Below are positions 18,362 through 27,247 of a stretch of 64,000 nucleotides of DNA, one piece after another. Within the stretch, counting starts at the first letter, position 1. Each line of letters begins with the position of its first letter. The position numbers were made by a program, and so were the translations under genes. Source of the stretch: Bradyrhizobium sp. CSA112 (GTDB lineage: Bacteria > Pseudomonadota > Alphaproteobacteria > Rhizobiales > Xanthobacteraceae); the NCBI RefSeq assembly GCF_029051645.1, contig NZ_JAACFS010000026.1, positions 44,705-108,704 of the forward strand, read 5' to 3'. The notes beneath the pieces are model-generated. The model was not told the origin of the DNA. It did no database searches and saw only the letters and a program-made list of their open reading frames with translations.

Positions 18362-19948
18362 CTAATTGCTGGCGAGATACCTCTTTGCCGCTGCGAGCTC
18401 TGGCCGCTCCGTGTCGGCGTTCGCGGTCAATGCCACGAGCTGTTGATAGTTGTGTCGTACCGCAGCCTTGTCACCGAGCGTATCGGCGGCCTTGGCAGCG
18501 CCTACGTAGCCTTGGAGTCGGTTCGGCTCCTTGGCCTTGGTGGCCTCGAAGGCCGCAAGCGCCTCCTTGGCCATGCCGCGATCGAGCAGCATGAAGCCAT
18601 AAAGCTCGCGCGCCGGCGCCAGCGGGCCCGGCGTGATCGCGTGCTTCTCGGTTTTGTCCTCGGCGTCCGCTGCAGCGCTCATAGCCATGAGCGCCTCGTC
18701 GTATTTGCCCTCCGAGTGAAGTATCCACGCAACGGCGACCTGACGCTGGATGTCGACGATCTCCGGCCAATAAATATCCTTGGATTCGCGCAACTTGTCG
18801 CGCAATTCAGCAAGTTTTTGGACGTCGGCCTTGGCAGCCTCCGGCTTGCCGGAGCGCGCCGCGCCGAGAGCGCGAGCGAAGTGCGAGATCGCCGTCGAGA
18901 AGTGTGAGCCGCTCGGCCTGACAGACAGTTGCGAGGCGGCGTCCCAGTCACCGCGCTCGATCGCATAACGGGCCGGCGCCGCCGCCAGTGCATAGTCGGC
19001 CGCTGCGACCGTGGCCTTGAAGTTGGTCTCTCTTGCCATGTCGTCCATGACGACGCGCGCTTGCTGATCTTGGGCAAGTTGAAGGTGGGCGTAAACCATA
19101 TAATCTTGCGCGTGCAGATAATTGCCCACCGACTTTTCGGCCTTGGCCGCCTTTACGGAGGCGATGTTGGAAGCAATCGACTCCTTCCAGTAACCGACGC
19201 GGGTGTAGATGTGCGACGGCATGTGCTGGGCGTGCGGCGCGGCCGGCGCGATCTTGGCGTAACGGTTGGCGGCGTCGAGCCCTTTTTGTGCAGTCGCCGG
19301 ATAGTCGTAGAGATGGATCAGGTAGTGCGTCACCCCCGGATGCTGCGGAAGCCGCACGGAAATCGGCTCCAGGATTGAGGCGCCCTTGGTCTGCTGTGTG
19401 TAAGTCTTGTCGTTCAGGTCCGCCGACGTATTGAGCGTGATGGCGTAGGCGATCTGAGCCTCGTCGTCGTCTGGATATTTCGTGGCGACTTTCGCTTGGG
19501 CATCCCGGTAGGCGCGCATGCGCTGGGCGTGGGACACTTTGTCGTAATCCGCGTACATCACCATAAGGGCATCAATGTAGTCGCGTTCGCGCTCGGTCTT
19601 GGCCCCGATTTCCTTGGCCTTCGTGATAGCGGCAAGGCCGGGCGCGAGATTCGGCCGCGGGATTGCGTTGTGCGGGTTGTCCATCAGCGTGAGCGCGATG
19701 CCCCAATATGCCATGGCACATGCGGGGTCCGCCTCGATGACCTCCTCAAAGATCTCTTTGGCGTTGGCGTACCAGAAGGAGTGCTGATAGCGCATCGCTC
19801 GATCGAAGCGTCGCTGCGCGACTTCGTTGCAAGAGATTTTAAAGTGCACTTGACCGAGCTGCTGATCCACATCGTCTTGCGCAAACAGCGGCTGGGATGT
19901 CGATAGGCTAAGAGCTGCGACGGTAAACCCGAGGAGAGACTTCCGCAT
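18362..19948 (-). CDS. Exported TPR-repeat protein
   Basis: A 528-aa periplasmic protein. A signal peptide (about 1-23, ending QPLFAQ) is followed by tetratricopeptide-like helical pairs over most of the length (for example YANAKEIFEEVIEADPACAMAYWGIAL and AREVYGFMLLDRGMAKEAL-type repeats). It also has the HAQHMPSHIYTRVGYWKESI stretch that I have seen in uncharacterised TPR proteins. Such proteins usually act as scaffolds; no enzymatic motif is visible. It is upstream of the four-cysteine exported protein with a 22-bp gap. Confidence 0.83.
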   Translation of the reverse strand: MRKSLLGFTVAALSLSTSQPLFAQDDVDQQLGQVHFKISCNEVAQRRFDRAMRYQHSFWYANAKEIFEEVIEADPACAMAYWGIALTLMDNPHNAIPRPNLAPGLAAITKAKEIGAKTERERDYIDALMVMYADYDKVSHAQRMRAYRDAQAKVATKYPDDDEAQIAYAITLNTSADLNDKTYTQQTKGASILEPISVRLPQHPGVTHYLIHLYDYPATAQKGLDAANRYAKIAPAAPHAQHMPSHIYTRVGYWKESIASNIASVKAAKAEKSVGNYLHAQDYMVYAHLQLAQDQQARVVMDDMARETNFKATVAAADYALAAAPARYAIERGDWDAASQLSVRPSGSHFSTAISHFARALGAARSGKPEAAKADVQKLAELRDKLRESKDIYWPEIVDIQRQVAVAWILHSEGKYDEALMAMSAAADAEDKTEKHAITPGPLAPARELYGFMLLDRGMAKEALAAFEATKAKEPNRLQGYVGAAKAADTLGDKAAVRHNYQQLVALTANADTERPELAAAKRYLASN

Positions 19949-20123
19949 GGCCTTCCTCCCTTTGATGCATCTAGAAAAGAATAGATTTCAATAAGCGCCC
20001 TTATACGCCTTTCGCACTCGTGCTTGAACGAATATGTGGATCGTGGCAGTGCGACTGACCTTTCGTCCCCCGAGCTTAGACAGTTCTCGGAGGTCCCTGC
20101 GCGATTCCACTTCTGATCAGCGC

Positions 20124-20591
20124 TTAGCCTCGCCCGCGATAGGGCGCGACGCCCTGGTCGGGTACCCACATGCCGTTGGGCAGTTTGCCGGTCTGCCAGA
20201 ACACGTCGATCGGAATGCCGCCGCGCGGATACCAATAGCCGCCGATGCGAAGCCATTTCGGCTTGATCTCGGCGGCGATCCGCTTGCCGATCATGACCGT
20301 GCAATCCTCGTGGAAGGCGCCGTGATTGCGGAAGCTCGCGACATAGAGTTTCAGCGATTTGGATTCCAGCAGCCACTGTCCGGGCACGTAGTCGATCATG
20401 AGATGCGCGAAATCCGGCTGGCCCGTCACCGGGCAGATCGAGGTGAATTCCGGTGCGGTGAAGCGCACCAGATAATTGGTATCCGCCTGCGGATTGGGCA
20501 CGCGGTCGAGCTGCGCCTTTTCCGGGCTGTCAGGCCATTCCACGGCGCGGCCGAGCTGCAATGATTTCTGCAATGATTTTTTGGCCATCAT
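20124..20591 (-). CDS. queF: PreQ0 reductase (NADPH-dependent 7-cyano-7-deazaguanine reductase)
   Basis: QueF reduces the nitrile of preQ0 to the amine of preQ1 for queuosine synthesis in tRNA. The protein is 155 aa, the short single-domain YkvM-type. The catalytic pair Cys53 and Asp60 are in SICPVTGQPDF, the ESKSLKLY motif follows, then FRNHGAFHED. The ATG at 20591 has GAGGA 5 nt upstream and is preferred to the longer frame. No preQ1-type riboswitch was seen in the 53-bp gap to the cytochrome gene upstream. Confidence 0.95.
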   Translation of the reverse strand: MMAKKSLQKSLQLGRAVEWPDSPEKAQLDRVPNPQADTNYLVRFTAPEFTSICPVTGQPDFAHLMIDYVPGQWLLESKSLKLYVASFRNHGAFHEDCTVMIGKRIAAEIKPKWLRIGGYWYPRGGIPIDVFWQTGKLPNGMWVPDQGVAPYRGRG

Positions 20592-20644
20592 GATCGTCCT
20601 CTGCGAGCGCTGACATGGCCGCAACGGGGCGGAGTCGTCAACCG

Positions 20645-21019
20645 TTAGCGCGCGGACGGATCGGCGAGAAACCGTACTAGCGCCTGCCGTTCGGTGGCGT
20701 CCTCGATCCCGCGTATCGACATCCACAATCCCGGAAACATCGCGGCGGGATCGGCAAGGAACGTTTCGAGGCGTTTTCGGTCCCAGCGTAGTCCCTCGTC
20801 GCGCGCCTTGCGCAGCACCGGCGAGTAATCGAATTCGGCGTCGTCAGCTACAGTGCGGCCGATTAGACCGGAAAGATTCGGGCCGGGCAGGCCGCGCTCC
20901 GCGGGATCGAGGCTGTGACAGGCGCGGCAGGGCGAGAATGCCCGCACACCATCTTCCTCCGCGGTGGCGGAAGCGGGCAGCAGAAGGCACAACAGCAGCA
21001 GGAAGGCGAAGGACTTCAC
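20645..21019 (-). CDS. Small periplasmic class I cytochrome c
   Basis: A 124-aa exported c-type cytochrome. The signal peptide is about 1-20 (ending ASATA). The haem-binding motif is C31-R-A-C34-H35 and the distal ligand is probably Met100 in FPGLWM, matching the usual PGxxM layout. It overlaps the end of the upstream Tat-exported propeller gene by 4 bp, so they are translationally coupled and the cytochrome may take electrons from, or be cofunctional with, that protein. Confidence 0.9.
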   Translation of the reverse strand: MKSFAFLLLLCLLLPASATAEEDGVRAFSPCRACHSLDPAERGLPGPNLSGLIGRTVADDAEFDYSPVLRKARDEGLRWDRKRLETFLADPAAMFPGLWMSIRGIEDATERQALVRFLADPSAR

Positions 21020-22002
21020 GCGACCGTCTGTATCACGACCAGGCGGTCATTGCCGGATTCGCCGCCCCAGGTTTCGCCGGGCCGGCCGTCGAGCTGGCGC
21101 ACATTCGCGCCCGATTTGTCGCTGGGGAATGCGTTGAACTTTTCCGTCGCAGGATCGAAGCGCACGATCGCGTTGGCGCCGAAATCGGTGAGCCAGACCT
21201 TGTCCTTGTCGTCGACGTAAACCGCGTAGGCGCGCGGGCTTGTGCCGGGCAACTTCCACGCCTTCCAGGAGCCGTCGGCAGGATCGTGGACCGATACATT
21301 GCCGCTATTCCATTCGCTGACCCAGATCCGGCCCTTCGAATCCGACCACACGCGCCGCGCGCCCTGGTTCGGCGTCGGCGGTTCGACCACGGTCGCGTTG
21401 CCGGTCGCCGGGTCGATCTTGGCGATGTGGTTGCCGGCCAGCGAGGCGTACCAGATGTCGCCCTTCGGCGTGACCGTCATGCCGTAGGTGCCGCGGCCGC
21501 GCGGTGATTTGAACACGGTCATGTCGCCCGATTTCGGATCGAGCCGGCCATAGATGCCGGATTGTCCGGTGAACCAGTAGATGCCGCTTCTGTCGAAGAC
21601 AGCGGTGTTGAGGTTGGCGTAAGCCTCCTTTTCGGGCAGGCGGAACAGCGTCACCTTGTGATCACTGGGATCGACACGCGCAATCGCGTTCTGGCCGCCC
21701 TCGGTCACCCAGGGCGCGCCGTCCGGGCCGATAATCACGCCATGCGGCGCGGCGCCCTTGCCGAGATCGATCAGCTTGTAGGAGCCGTCGCGCGGATCGA
21801 GCCGGCCCAGCGTGCCGTTGCGCTGGCCGCAGAACCAGATCGTTCCATCGGGGGCGGGTGTCGTGTCGCGCGAGCCCATGCCCGCTTTGACCGGATAATA
21901 TTTGACGCGAAACGGGCCTTCCTGGGCCGCAGCATTTCGCAGGACGGCGGGCGCGGCCAGGATTCCGGCAGCGGCGGTTCCAAGAAACTGGCGGCGATTC
22001 AT
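21016..22002 (-). CDS. Tat-exported beta-propeller protein (virginiamycin B lyase-like)
   Basis: A 328-aa protein with a twin-arginine signal (NRRQFLGTAAAGILAAPAV) and then repeated blades of the type DGTIWFCGQRNGTLGRLDP, DGAPWVTEGGQNAIARVDP and KGRIWVSEWNSGN. The fold matches the Vgb/SMP-30 group of six- or seven-bladed propellers. Antibiotic lyase function should not be assumed: the pairing with a cytochrome c suggests a periplasmic redox role instead. The ATG at 22002 places the twin arginines at residues 3-4; a start 7 codons upstream is possible. Confidence 0.82.
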   Translation of the reverse strand: MNRRQFLGTAAAGILAAPAVLRNAAAQEGPFRVKYYPVKAGMGSRDTTPAPDGTIWFCGQRNGTLGRLDPRDGSYKLIDLGKGAAPHGVIIGPDGAPWVTEGGQNAIARVDPSDHKVTLFRLPEKEAYANLNTAVFDRSGIYWFTGQSGIYGRLDPKSGDMTVFKSPRGRGTYGMTVTPKGDIWYASLAGNHIAKIDPATGNATVVEPPTPNQGARRVWSDSKGRIWVSEWNSGNVSVHDPADGSWKAWKLPGTSPRAYAVYVDDKDKVWLTDFGANAIVRFDPATEKFNAFPSDKSGANVRQLDGRPGETWGGESGNDRLVVIQTVA

Positions 22003-22178
22003 TGCGTTACCCCGGTCTATCAATGTGAAGGTTTGGACGCTGATATCAACCTTGAAGCAAGTCTATCCTGACCCGGCTCTATCGTCCGGAAAAGGCCGCA
22101 GCCAAAGCGTTCACATTTGCTTGCGCCCCGTGTAAGACGCCCCGAAACCGGACCCACCATTCCCAGGAAAGTGCAGAT

Positions 22179-23462
22179 ATGACCGCCATCGTCGACATCA
22201 TTGGCCGTGAAATTCTCGATAGCCGTGGCAATCCCACCGTTGAAGTCGATGTGGTGCTCGAAGACGGCTCGATCGGCCGTGCGGCCGTTCCCTCCGGCGC
22301 CTCCACCGGCGCGCATGAGGCGGTCGAGCTCAGGGACGGTGACAAGAAGCGCTATCTCGGCAAGGGCGTGCAGAAGGCGGTCGAGGCCGTCAACGGCGAA
22401 ATCTTCGAGGCCTTGAGCGATCAGGCGGTCGAGGAGCAGGTCCACATCGACCAGATCATGATCGATCTCGACGGCACGCCGAACAAGAGCCGGCTGGGAG
22501 CTAACGCCATCCTCGGCGTCTCGCTGGCTTGCGCCAAGGCGGCCGCGGAATCCTTCGATATGCCGCTCTATCGCTATGTCGGCGGCACCTCGGCGCGGAC
22601 GCTGCCGGTGCCGATGATGAACATCATCAATGGTGGCGTGCATGCCGATAATCCGATCGACTTCCAGGAATTCATGATCCTGCCGGTCGGGGCTGCGAGC
22701 TTCGCTGAAGCGCTGCGCTGCGGCTCGGAAATCTTCCACACGCTGCGCGATGAACTGAAGAAGGCCGGCCACAACACCAACGTCGGCGACGAGGGCGGCT
22801 TTGCGCCGAACCTTCCGTCAGCCGACGCCGCCCTCGATTTCGTGGTAAGCGCGATCGGTAAGGCCGGTTACAAAGCGGGCAGCGACGTGATGCTCGGGCT
22901 CGACTGCGCCGCGACCGAGTTCTTCAAGGAAGGCAATTACGTCTATGGCGGCGAGAACAAGACCCGCTCGCGCTCCGAGCAGGCGAAATATCTCGCCGAC
23001 CTCGTCTCGCGCTATCCGATCGTCACCATCGAGGACGGCATGTCCGAGGACGATATGGAAGGCTGGAAGGAACTGACCGACCTGATCGGCAAGAAGTGCC
23101 AACTCGTCGGCGATGATCTGTTCGTCACCAACGTCACGCGGCTTGCCGACGGCATCAAGAACGGCCGCGCCAATTCGATCCTGATCAAGGTCAATCAGAT
23201 CGGCACGCTGACCGAGACGCTGGCCGCGGTCGAGCTGGCGCACAAATACGGCTACACCTCCGTGATGTCGCACCGTTCCGGCGAGACCGAAGATTCCACC
23301 ATCGCCGACCTCGCGGTCGCCACCAATTGCGGCCAGATCAAAACCGGCTCGCTGGCGCGCTCCGACCGCACCGCCAAGTACAACCAGCTCCTGCGCATCG
23401 AGCAACAGCTAGGCAAGCAGGCAATATATGCGGGCAAGGCAGCGCTGAAGGCCTTGGCCTAA
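22179..23462 (+). CDS. eno: Enolase
   Basis: Enolase converts 2-phosphoglycerate to phosphoenolpyruvate; in many bacteria it also associates with the RNA degradosome. The protein is 427 aa with the signatures GREILDSRGNPTVEVD at the N-terminus, NVGDEGGFAPNL (metal and substrate loop), VTIEDGMSEDDMEGW, ILIKVNQIGTLTET (catalytic Lys) and VMSHRSGETEDSTIADL. Upstream is the divergent propeller gene; downstream by 45 bp is a zinc-dehydrogenase-type gene. Confidence 0.98.
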   Translation: MTAIVDIIGREILDSRGNPTVEVDVVLEDGSIGRAAVPSGASTGAHEAVELRDGDKKRYLGKGVQKAVEAVNGEIFEALSDQAVEEQVHIDQIMIDLDGTPNKSRLGANAILGVSLACAKAAAESFDMPLYRYVGGTSARTLPVPMMNIINGGVHADNPIDFQEFMILPVGAASFAEALRCGSEIFHTLRDELKKAGHNTNVGDEGGFAPNLPSADAALDFVVSAIGKAGYKAGSDVMLGLDCAATEFFKEGNYVYGGENKTRSRSEQAKYLADLVSRYPIVTIEDGMSEDDMEGWKELTDLIGKKCQLVGDDLFVTNVTRLADGIKNGRANSILIKVNQIGTLTETLAAVELAHKYGYTSVMSHRSGETEDSTIADLAVATNCGQIKTGSLARSDRTAKYNQLLRIEQQLGKQAIYAGKAALKALA

Positions 23463-23507
23463 CGCATCGGCGCGGCCAGATATAACCAACACAATGGGGA
23501 GATTTCG

Positions 23508-24644
23508 ATGAGCGACGGCAAGAGCGGGCTGCAACTGCGTTCGCTGCTCAAGAAGAGCGGCGAACTCGAACTGTCGCTGGTGGATGTCCCGACGCCGGAA
23601 CCGGCCGACGACGAAGTCGTGGTTCGTGTCGAAGCGACGCCGATCAATCCCTCTGATCTCGGGCTTTTGATCGGCCCGGCCGAGATGTCGACCGCCAAGG
23701 AATCAGGCAGCAAGGACGCGCCTGTCATTACGGCGAAGATGCCGGAATCGGCCATGCGGATGATGGCGGCGCGGCTCGATCAATCGCTCCCCGTCGGCAA
23801 TGAGGGCGCCGGCGTCGTGATCAGGACCGGATCGTCGGACGCTGCGAAAGCGCTGATGGGCAAGAACGTCTCGATGATCGGCGGCGCGATGTACTCGCAA
23901 TATCGCACCATGAAGCTGAGGGACATCATGGAGTTGCCATCGGGCACCACGCCTGCCGACGGCGCGTCATGGTTCGTCAATCCGCTAACCGCGCTCGGCA
24001 TGACCGAGACCATGCGGCGCGAAAATCACAAGGCGCTGGTGCATACCGCTGCCGCGTCGAACCTCGGCCAGATGCTCAACAAAATCTGCATCAAGGATGG
24101 CATCGGTCTCGTCAACATCGTGCGCAGCAAGGAGCAGGCCGACATCCTGCACAAGATCGGCGCCAAATATGTCGTCGATTCCACCTCGCCAACCTTCATG
24201 GACGACCTTACCAATGCGCTGGTGGAAACCGGCGCCACCATCGCCTTCGACGCCATCGGCGGCGGCAAGCTCGCAAGCCAGATCCTCACCGCCATGGAGA
24301 TGGCGGCCAACAAGACCGCCAAGGAATACAGCCGCTACGGCTCCAACGTGTACAAGCAGGTCTATATCTACGGCAGCCTCGACAACCGTCCGACCGAGTT
24401 GAGCCGGGCGTTCGGCCTGACCTGGGGGGTCGGCGGCTGGCTCCTGACGCCGTTCCTGCAGAAGATCGGCCCGGCCGAAATCGGCCGGCTGCGCCAGCGC
24501 GTGGCTTCCGAGCTCAAGACGACGTTTGCCAGTCATTACACGCAAACGGTGTCGCTGCAGGAGACGCTGCAGCTTTCCAACATCGCGATTTACAACAAGC
24601 GTTCCACCGGCGAGAAATTCCTGATCAATCCGAACAAGGGCTGA
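23508..24644 (+). CDS. MDR-family (zinc-binding dehydrogenase/quinone reductase-like) oxidoreductase
   Basis: A 378-aa medium-chain dehydrogenase/reductase. The N-terminal GroES-like part has VVRVEATPINPSDLGLL and GNEGAGVV. The nucleotide-binding part has an AAASNLGQMLNKI dinucleotide loop, which lacks the usual GxxGxxG, and AFDAIGGGKLASQIL. The structural zinc cysteines are missing, so it is probably an NAD(P)H-dependent quinone/enoyl reductase rather than a zinc alcohol dehydrogenase. It has its own strong terminator hairpin downstream. Confidence 0.85.
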   Translation: MSDGKSGLQLRSLLKKSGELELSLVDVPTPEPADDEVVVRVEATPINPSDLGLLIGPAEMSTAKESGSKDAPVITAKMPESAMRMMAARLDQSLPVGNEGAGVVIRTGSSDAAKALMGKNVSMIGGAMYSQYRTMKLRDIMELPSGTTPADGASWFVNPLTALGMTETMRRENHKALVHTAAASNLGQMLNKICIKDGIGLVNIVRSKEQADILHKIGAKYVVDSTSPTFMDDLTNALVETGATIAFDAIGGGKLASQILTAMEMAANKTAKEYSRYGSNVYKQVYIYGSLDNRPTELSRAFGLTWGVGGWLLTPFLQKIGPAEIGRLRQRVASELKTTFASHYTQTVSLQETLQLSNIAIYNKRSTGEKFLINPNKG

Positions 24645-24678
24645 CGGCGCTCGGCGCTTTCATCCAGCAATGAACCGG

Positions 24679-24708
24679 ACGGGCCGCTCCGCAAGAGCGG
24701 CCCCGTTC
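24679..24708 (+). terminator. Rho-independent-type hairpin after the MDR gene
   Basis: GGGCCGCTC (24681-24689) and GAGCGGCCC (24695-24703) form a 9-bp perfect stem with a CGCAA loop, 36 bp after the stop. The tail is CGTTCTACATTT, only moderately T-rich. The stem can be lengthened by ACG/CGT with one bulged C. Confidence 0.7.
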
Positions 24709-24837
24709 TACATTTGCGCGCCGTTGCAGAAAGATTTTTCTCGCAACGAAGCCCCAAAGCCTGTTCCATGCACTTGCATCTTTCTGGCGATCTGGCGTAA
24801 GGGAGGGCAGGCGCTTCCGCTTCAAAAGGGATATTCA

Positions 24838-25392
24838 ATGGCCACCCATACCATCGTCACGATCGTCGGCAGTCTCCGCAAGGAGAGCTATTCGCTCAAG
24901 ATTGCCAATGCACTGGCCAAGCTGGCGCCGGCTTCGCTCAAGCTCGAGGTCACCACGCTGGGCGACATTTCGTTCTTCAACCAGGATCTGGAAGCCAATC
25001 CTCCGGCCGACTGGCTGGCGCTGCGCGAGAAGCTGCAGAAGTCGAACGGCGTGCTGTTCGTGACCCCGGAATATAACCGCTCGATCCCCGGCGTGTTGAA
25101 GAACGCCATCGACGTCGCCTCGCGCCCCTACGGCAAGAGCTCGTTCCTCGGCAAGCCGGTCGGCATCATCAGCAACTCACCGGGCGCGCTCGGCGGCGTC
25201 AGCGCGGCCAAGCATTTGCAAAACATCCTGCCGGGTATTGCCGGCCCGATCCTCGGCCAGCCCGAAATCTACCTCAACGGCGTCGGCGATGCCTTCGACG
25301 ACAAGGGCGAGCTGATCAAGGAGTCCGTGCAGAAGGTGCTGCAGCAGTATCTCGGCGCGTTCGCTGCGTTCATTGAGAAGCAGAACGGGTAG
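24838..25392 (+). CDS. NADPH-dependent FMN reductase (flavodoxin-like)
   Basis: A 184-aa flavin reductase of the SsuE/chromate-reductase family. The FMN phosphate loop is GSLRKESYSLKIANAL near the N-terminus; TPEYNRSIPGVLKNAIDV is the family signature around residue 80. The ATG at 24838 follows AAAAGGG; the frame is open for 56 codons upstream but that part covers a terminator hairpin, so it is not coding. A rho-independent terminator and a palindromic repeat follow the gene. Confidence 0.9.
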   Translation: MATHTIVTIVGSLRKESYSLKIANALAKLAPASLKLEVTTLGDISFFNQDLEANPPADWLALREKLQKSNGVLFVTPEYNRSIPGVLKNAIDVASRPYGKSSFLGKPVGIISNSPGALGGVSAAKHLQNILPGIAGPILGQPEIYLNGVGDAFDDKGELIKESVQKVLQQYLGAFAAFIEKQNG

Positions 25393-25405
25393 GCAGACCC
25401 ATCCA

Positions 25406-25509
25406 CGTCATTGCGAGCGAAGCGAAGCGCGGCATAACCGAAAGATGGATTGCTTCGCGGAGCCTGTCATCGGGCGCGCATTCGCGCGAGCCGGTGGCTC
25501 GCAATGACG
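25406..25509. repeat. Palindromic intergenic repeat, family A, copy 1
   Basis: Begins CGTCATTGCGAGCG and ends with the inverted CTCGCAATGACG, about 104 bp. Internal blocks GAAGCGAAGC and GGATTGCTTCGC are shared with the copies at 30328-30409 and 53155-53238. It lies between the FMN reductase and its terminator. This copy is longer and more diverged inside. Confidence 0.85.
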
Positions 25510-25517
25510 GGGGAGAG

Positions 25518-25549
25518 GGCGGGTCCTCATCGCCCGTACCCGCCTTTTT
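25518..25549 (+). terminator. Rho-independent terminator after the FMN reductase
   Basis: GGCGGGT (25518-25524), a 13-nt loop, ACCCGCC (25538-25544) and then TTTTT (25545-25549). This is the clearest intrinsic terminator in the window and separates the reductase from ftsB. Confidence 0.8.
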
Positions 25550-25585
25550 AAGATTTCATTAACCCGGCCGTCGCATCTTGGCCGC

Positions 25586-25903
25586 ATGGTCTCCCGCACC
25601 CGATTGAAATCCATTCTGACAGGCCTCGCCCTCTACACGATGGCGGCGCTGATGGTTGGCTATTTCGGCGTCAACGCCTACACCGGCAAATACGGGCTGA
25701 ACGCGCGCCAGGAACTCGATCAGGAGATCATCGCCCTGACCTCCGAACTGGCGCGACTGAAGCGGGAGCGGGCGCAGGGCGAGCAGCGGGTTTCGCTGCT
25801 GCGGTCCGACCGCGTCGACCCTGATATGCTGGACGAGCGCGCGCGGTTTCAACTCGACTACGCCAACCCGCGTGACCTGGTGCGGATCAACAAGCCGAAC
25901 TGA
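25586..25903 (+). CDS. ftsB: FtsB/DivIC-type septum formation initiator
   Basis: A 105-aa bitopic division protein; FtsB joins FtsL and FtsQ to activate septal peptidoglycan synthesis. A short cytoplasmic start is followed by one membrane segment (about 11-32) and a periplasmic coiled coil (ARQELDQEIIALTSELARLKRE-type heptads, about 40-75), ending with DPDMLDERARFQLDYANPRDLV, typical of alphaproteobacterial FtsB. Its position between eno and pdhA is conserved in the group. Confidence 0.9.
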   Translation: MVSRTRLKSILTGLALYTMAALMVGYFGVNAYTGKYGLNARQELDQEIIALTSELARLKRERAQGEQRVSLLRSDRVDPDMLDERARFQLDYANPRDLVRINKPN

Positions 25904-26122
25904 TTTTCAAGCAGATGTCATGAGCATCGCCGTCATCGGGACGATGCCGGCATGCCGGTCCGCAAATTTCAAAAAATCGTCAAATCGATTTCGAAAATGT
26001 CTCGCCGCGCTGCAGTGCGGCATAGCAATATATTCTCCAACGCACGCAATCCTTTCACGCCGGTTTGAGTTGGGATAGAGAGGGCTGATCCGTCTCTTCC
26101 TTCTCTCTCACCCGGAATTGCC

Positions 26123-27148
26123 ATGGCTGCACCCAAGAAAAGCGTCGTCGCGAAGGAATCAGGGCAGGAAAAGGCAAGCGGGTCCCCACCGGAATTCACC
26201 AAGGCGCAGGAATTGGCTGCGCTGCGGGACATGCTCTTGATCCGCCGCTTCGAGGAAAAGGCCGGCCAGCTCTACGGCATGGGCGCGATCGGCGGTTTCT
26301 GCCATCTTTATATCGGCCAGGAAGCCGTCGTGGTCGGCATGCAGATGGCCCTGAAACAGGGCGATCAGGTCATAACCGGATACCGCGACCACGGCCACAT
26401 GCTGGCGTGCGGGATGGACGCCAAAGGCGTCATGGCCGAGCTCACGGGACGTCGGGGCGGCTACTCCAAGGGCAAGGGCGGCTCCATGCACATGTTCAGC
26501 ATGGAAAAGAATTTCTACGGTGGCCACGGCATCGTCGGCGCCCAGGTCTCGCTCGGCACCGGCCTTGCTTTCGCCAACCGCTACCGTGGCAATGACTTCG
26601 TCAGCGTGGCCTATTTCGGCGACGGCGCTTCCAACCAGGGGCAGGTCTACGAGAGCTTCAACATGGCGGAGCTGTGGAAGCTCCCGGTGATCTATGTGAT
26701 CGAGAACAACCGCTACGCCATGGGCACGTCGGTGACGCGCTCCTCGGCCCTGACCGATTTTTCCAAGCGCGGCGCCTCCTTCAACATTCCGGGCCAGCAG
26801 GTCGACGGCATGGACGTTCGCGCCGTGAAGGCCGCGGGCGACGAGGCGGTGGCCTGGTGCCGCGCCGGCAAGGGTCCGTTCATCCTGGAAATGCAGACCT
26901 ACCGCTATCGCGGCCACTCGATGTCGGATCCGGCCAAATACCGGACCCGCGAAGAGGTCGAGAAGGTCCGCACCGACCAGGACCCGATCGAACAGGTTCG
27001 CAATCGCCTGCTGGCCGCCAAGGTCAGCGAGCAGGAGCTCAAGGCCATCGACGCCGAGGTCCGCGAGATCGTCAACGCGGCGGCGGATTTCGCCCAGCGC
27101 GATCCCGAGCCCGATCCTTCCGAGCTCTGGACCGACATCTACAGGTAA
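26123..27148 (+). CDS. pdhA: Pyruvate dehydrogenase E1 component, alpha subunit
   Basis: With PdhB it decarboxylates pyruvate on thiamine diphosphate and acetylates lipoyl groups of the PDH complex. The protein is 341 aa. The ThDP motif GDGASNQG is at 166-173 and ends at NN (195-196). GGHGIVGAQVSLGTGLAFA and the loop YRYRGHSMSDPAKYRTREE are typical. The first 20 residues are Lys/Ala-rich and probably disordered. First gene of the operon pdhA-pdhB-(DUF5076)-pdhC; a 219-bp AT-richer region upstream probably holds the promoter. Confidence 0.97.
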   Translation: MAAPKKSVVAKESGQEKASGSPPEFTKAQELAALRDMLLIRRFEEKAGQLYGMGAIGGFCHLYIGQEAVVVGMQMALKQGDQVITGYRDHGHMLACGMDAKGVMAELTGRRGGYSKGKGGSMHMFSMEKNFYGGHGIVGAQVSLGTGLAFANRYRGNDFVSVAYFGDGASNQGQVYESFNMAELWKLPVIYVIENNRYAMGTSVTRSSALTDFSKRGASFNIPGQQVDGMDVRAVKAAGDEAVAWCRAGKGPFILEMQTYRYRGHSMSDPAKYRTREEVEKVRTDQDPIEQVRNRLLAAKVSEQELKAIDAEVREIVNAAADFAQRDPEPDPSELWTDIYR

Positions 27149-27163
27149 TTCAACACGTACTCC

Positions 27164-27185
27164 GTAAAAGTGGGACCGGTTTTGC
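27164..27185. repeat. Short inverted repeat in the pdhA-pdhB spacer
   Basis: GTAAAAGTGGGACCGGTTTTGC, with imperfect GCAAAA/TTTTGC arms, resembles a short repeat widespread between genes of bradyrhizobia as I recall it. It could modulate mRNA stability between pdhA and pdhB. The family assignment is from memory only. Confidence 0.35.
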
Positions 27186-27247
27186 GACTCTGGCTACGTG
27201 CATCAAACGAGCGCAGAACCAACTGACGAGTGATTTCGGGAGCCGAT

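Noticed and set aside
20592..20644. A preQ1-type riboswitch before queF
   Set aside because: The gap to the upstream cytochrome gene is only 53 bp and shows no H-type pseudoknot pattern that I can trace.
21016..22002. Antibiotic resistance by virginiamycin B lyase
   Set aside because: Only the propeller fold is supported. A Tat signal and a coupled cytochrome c argue against a cytoplasmic streptogramin lyase.
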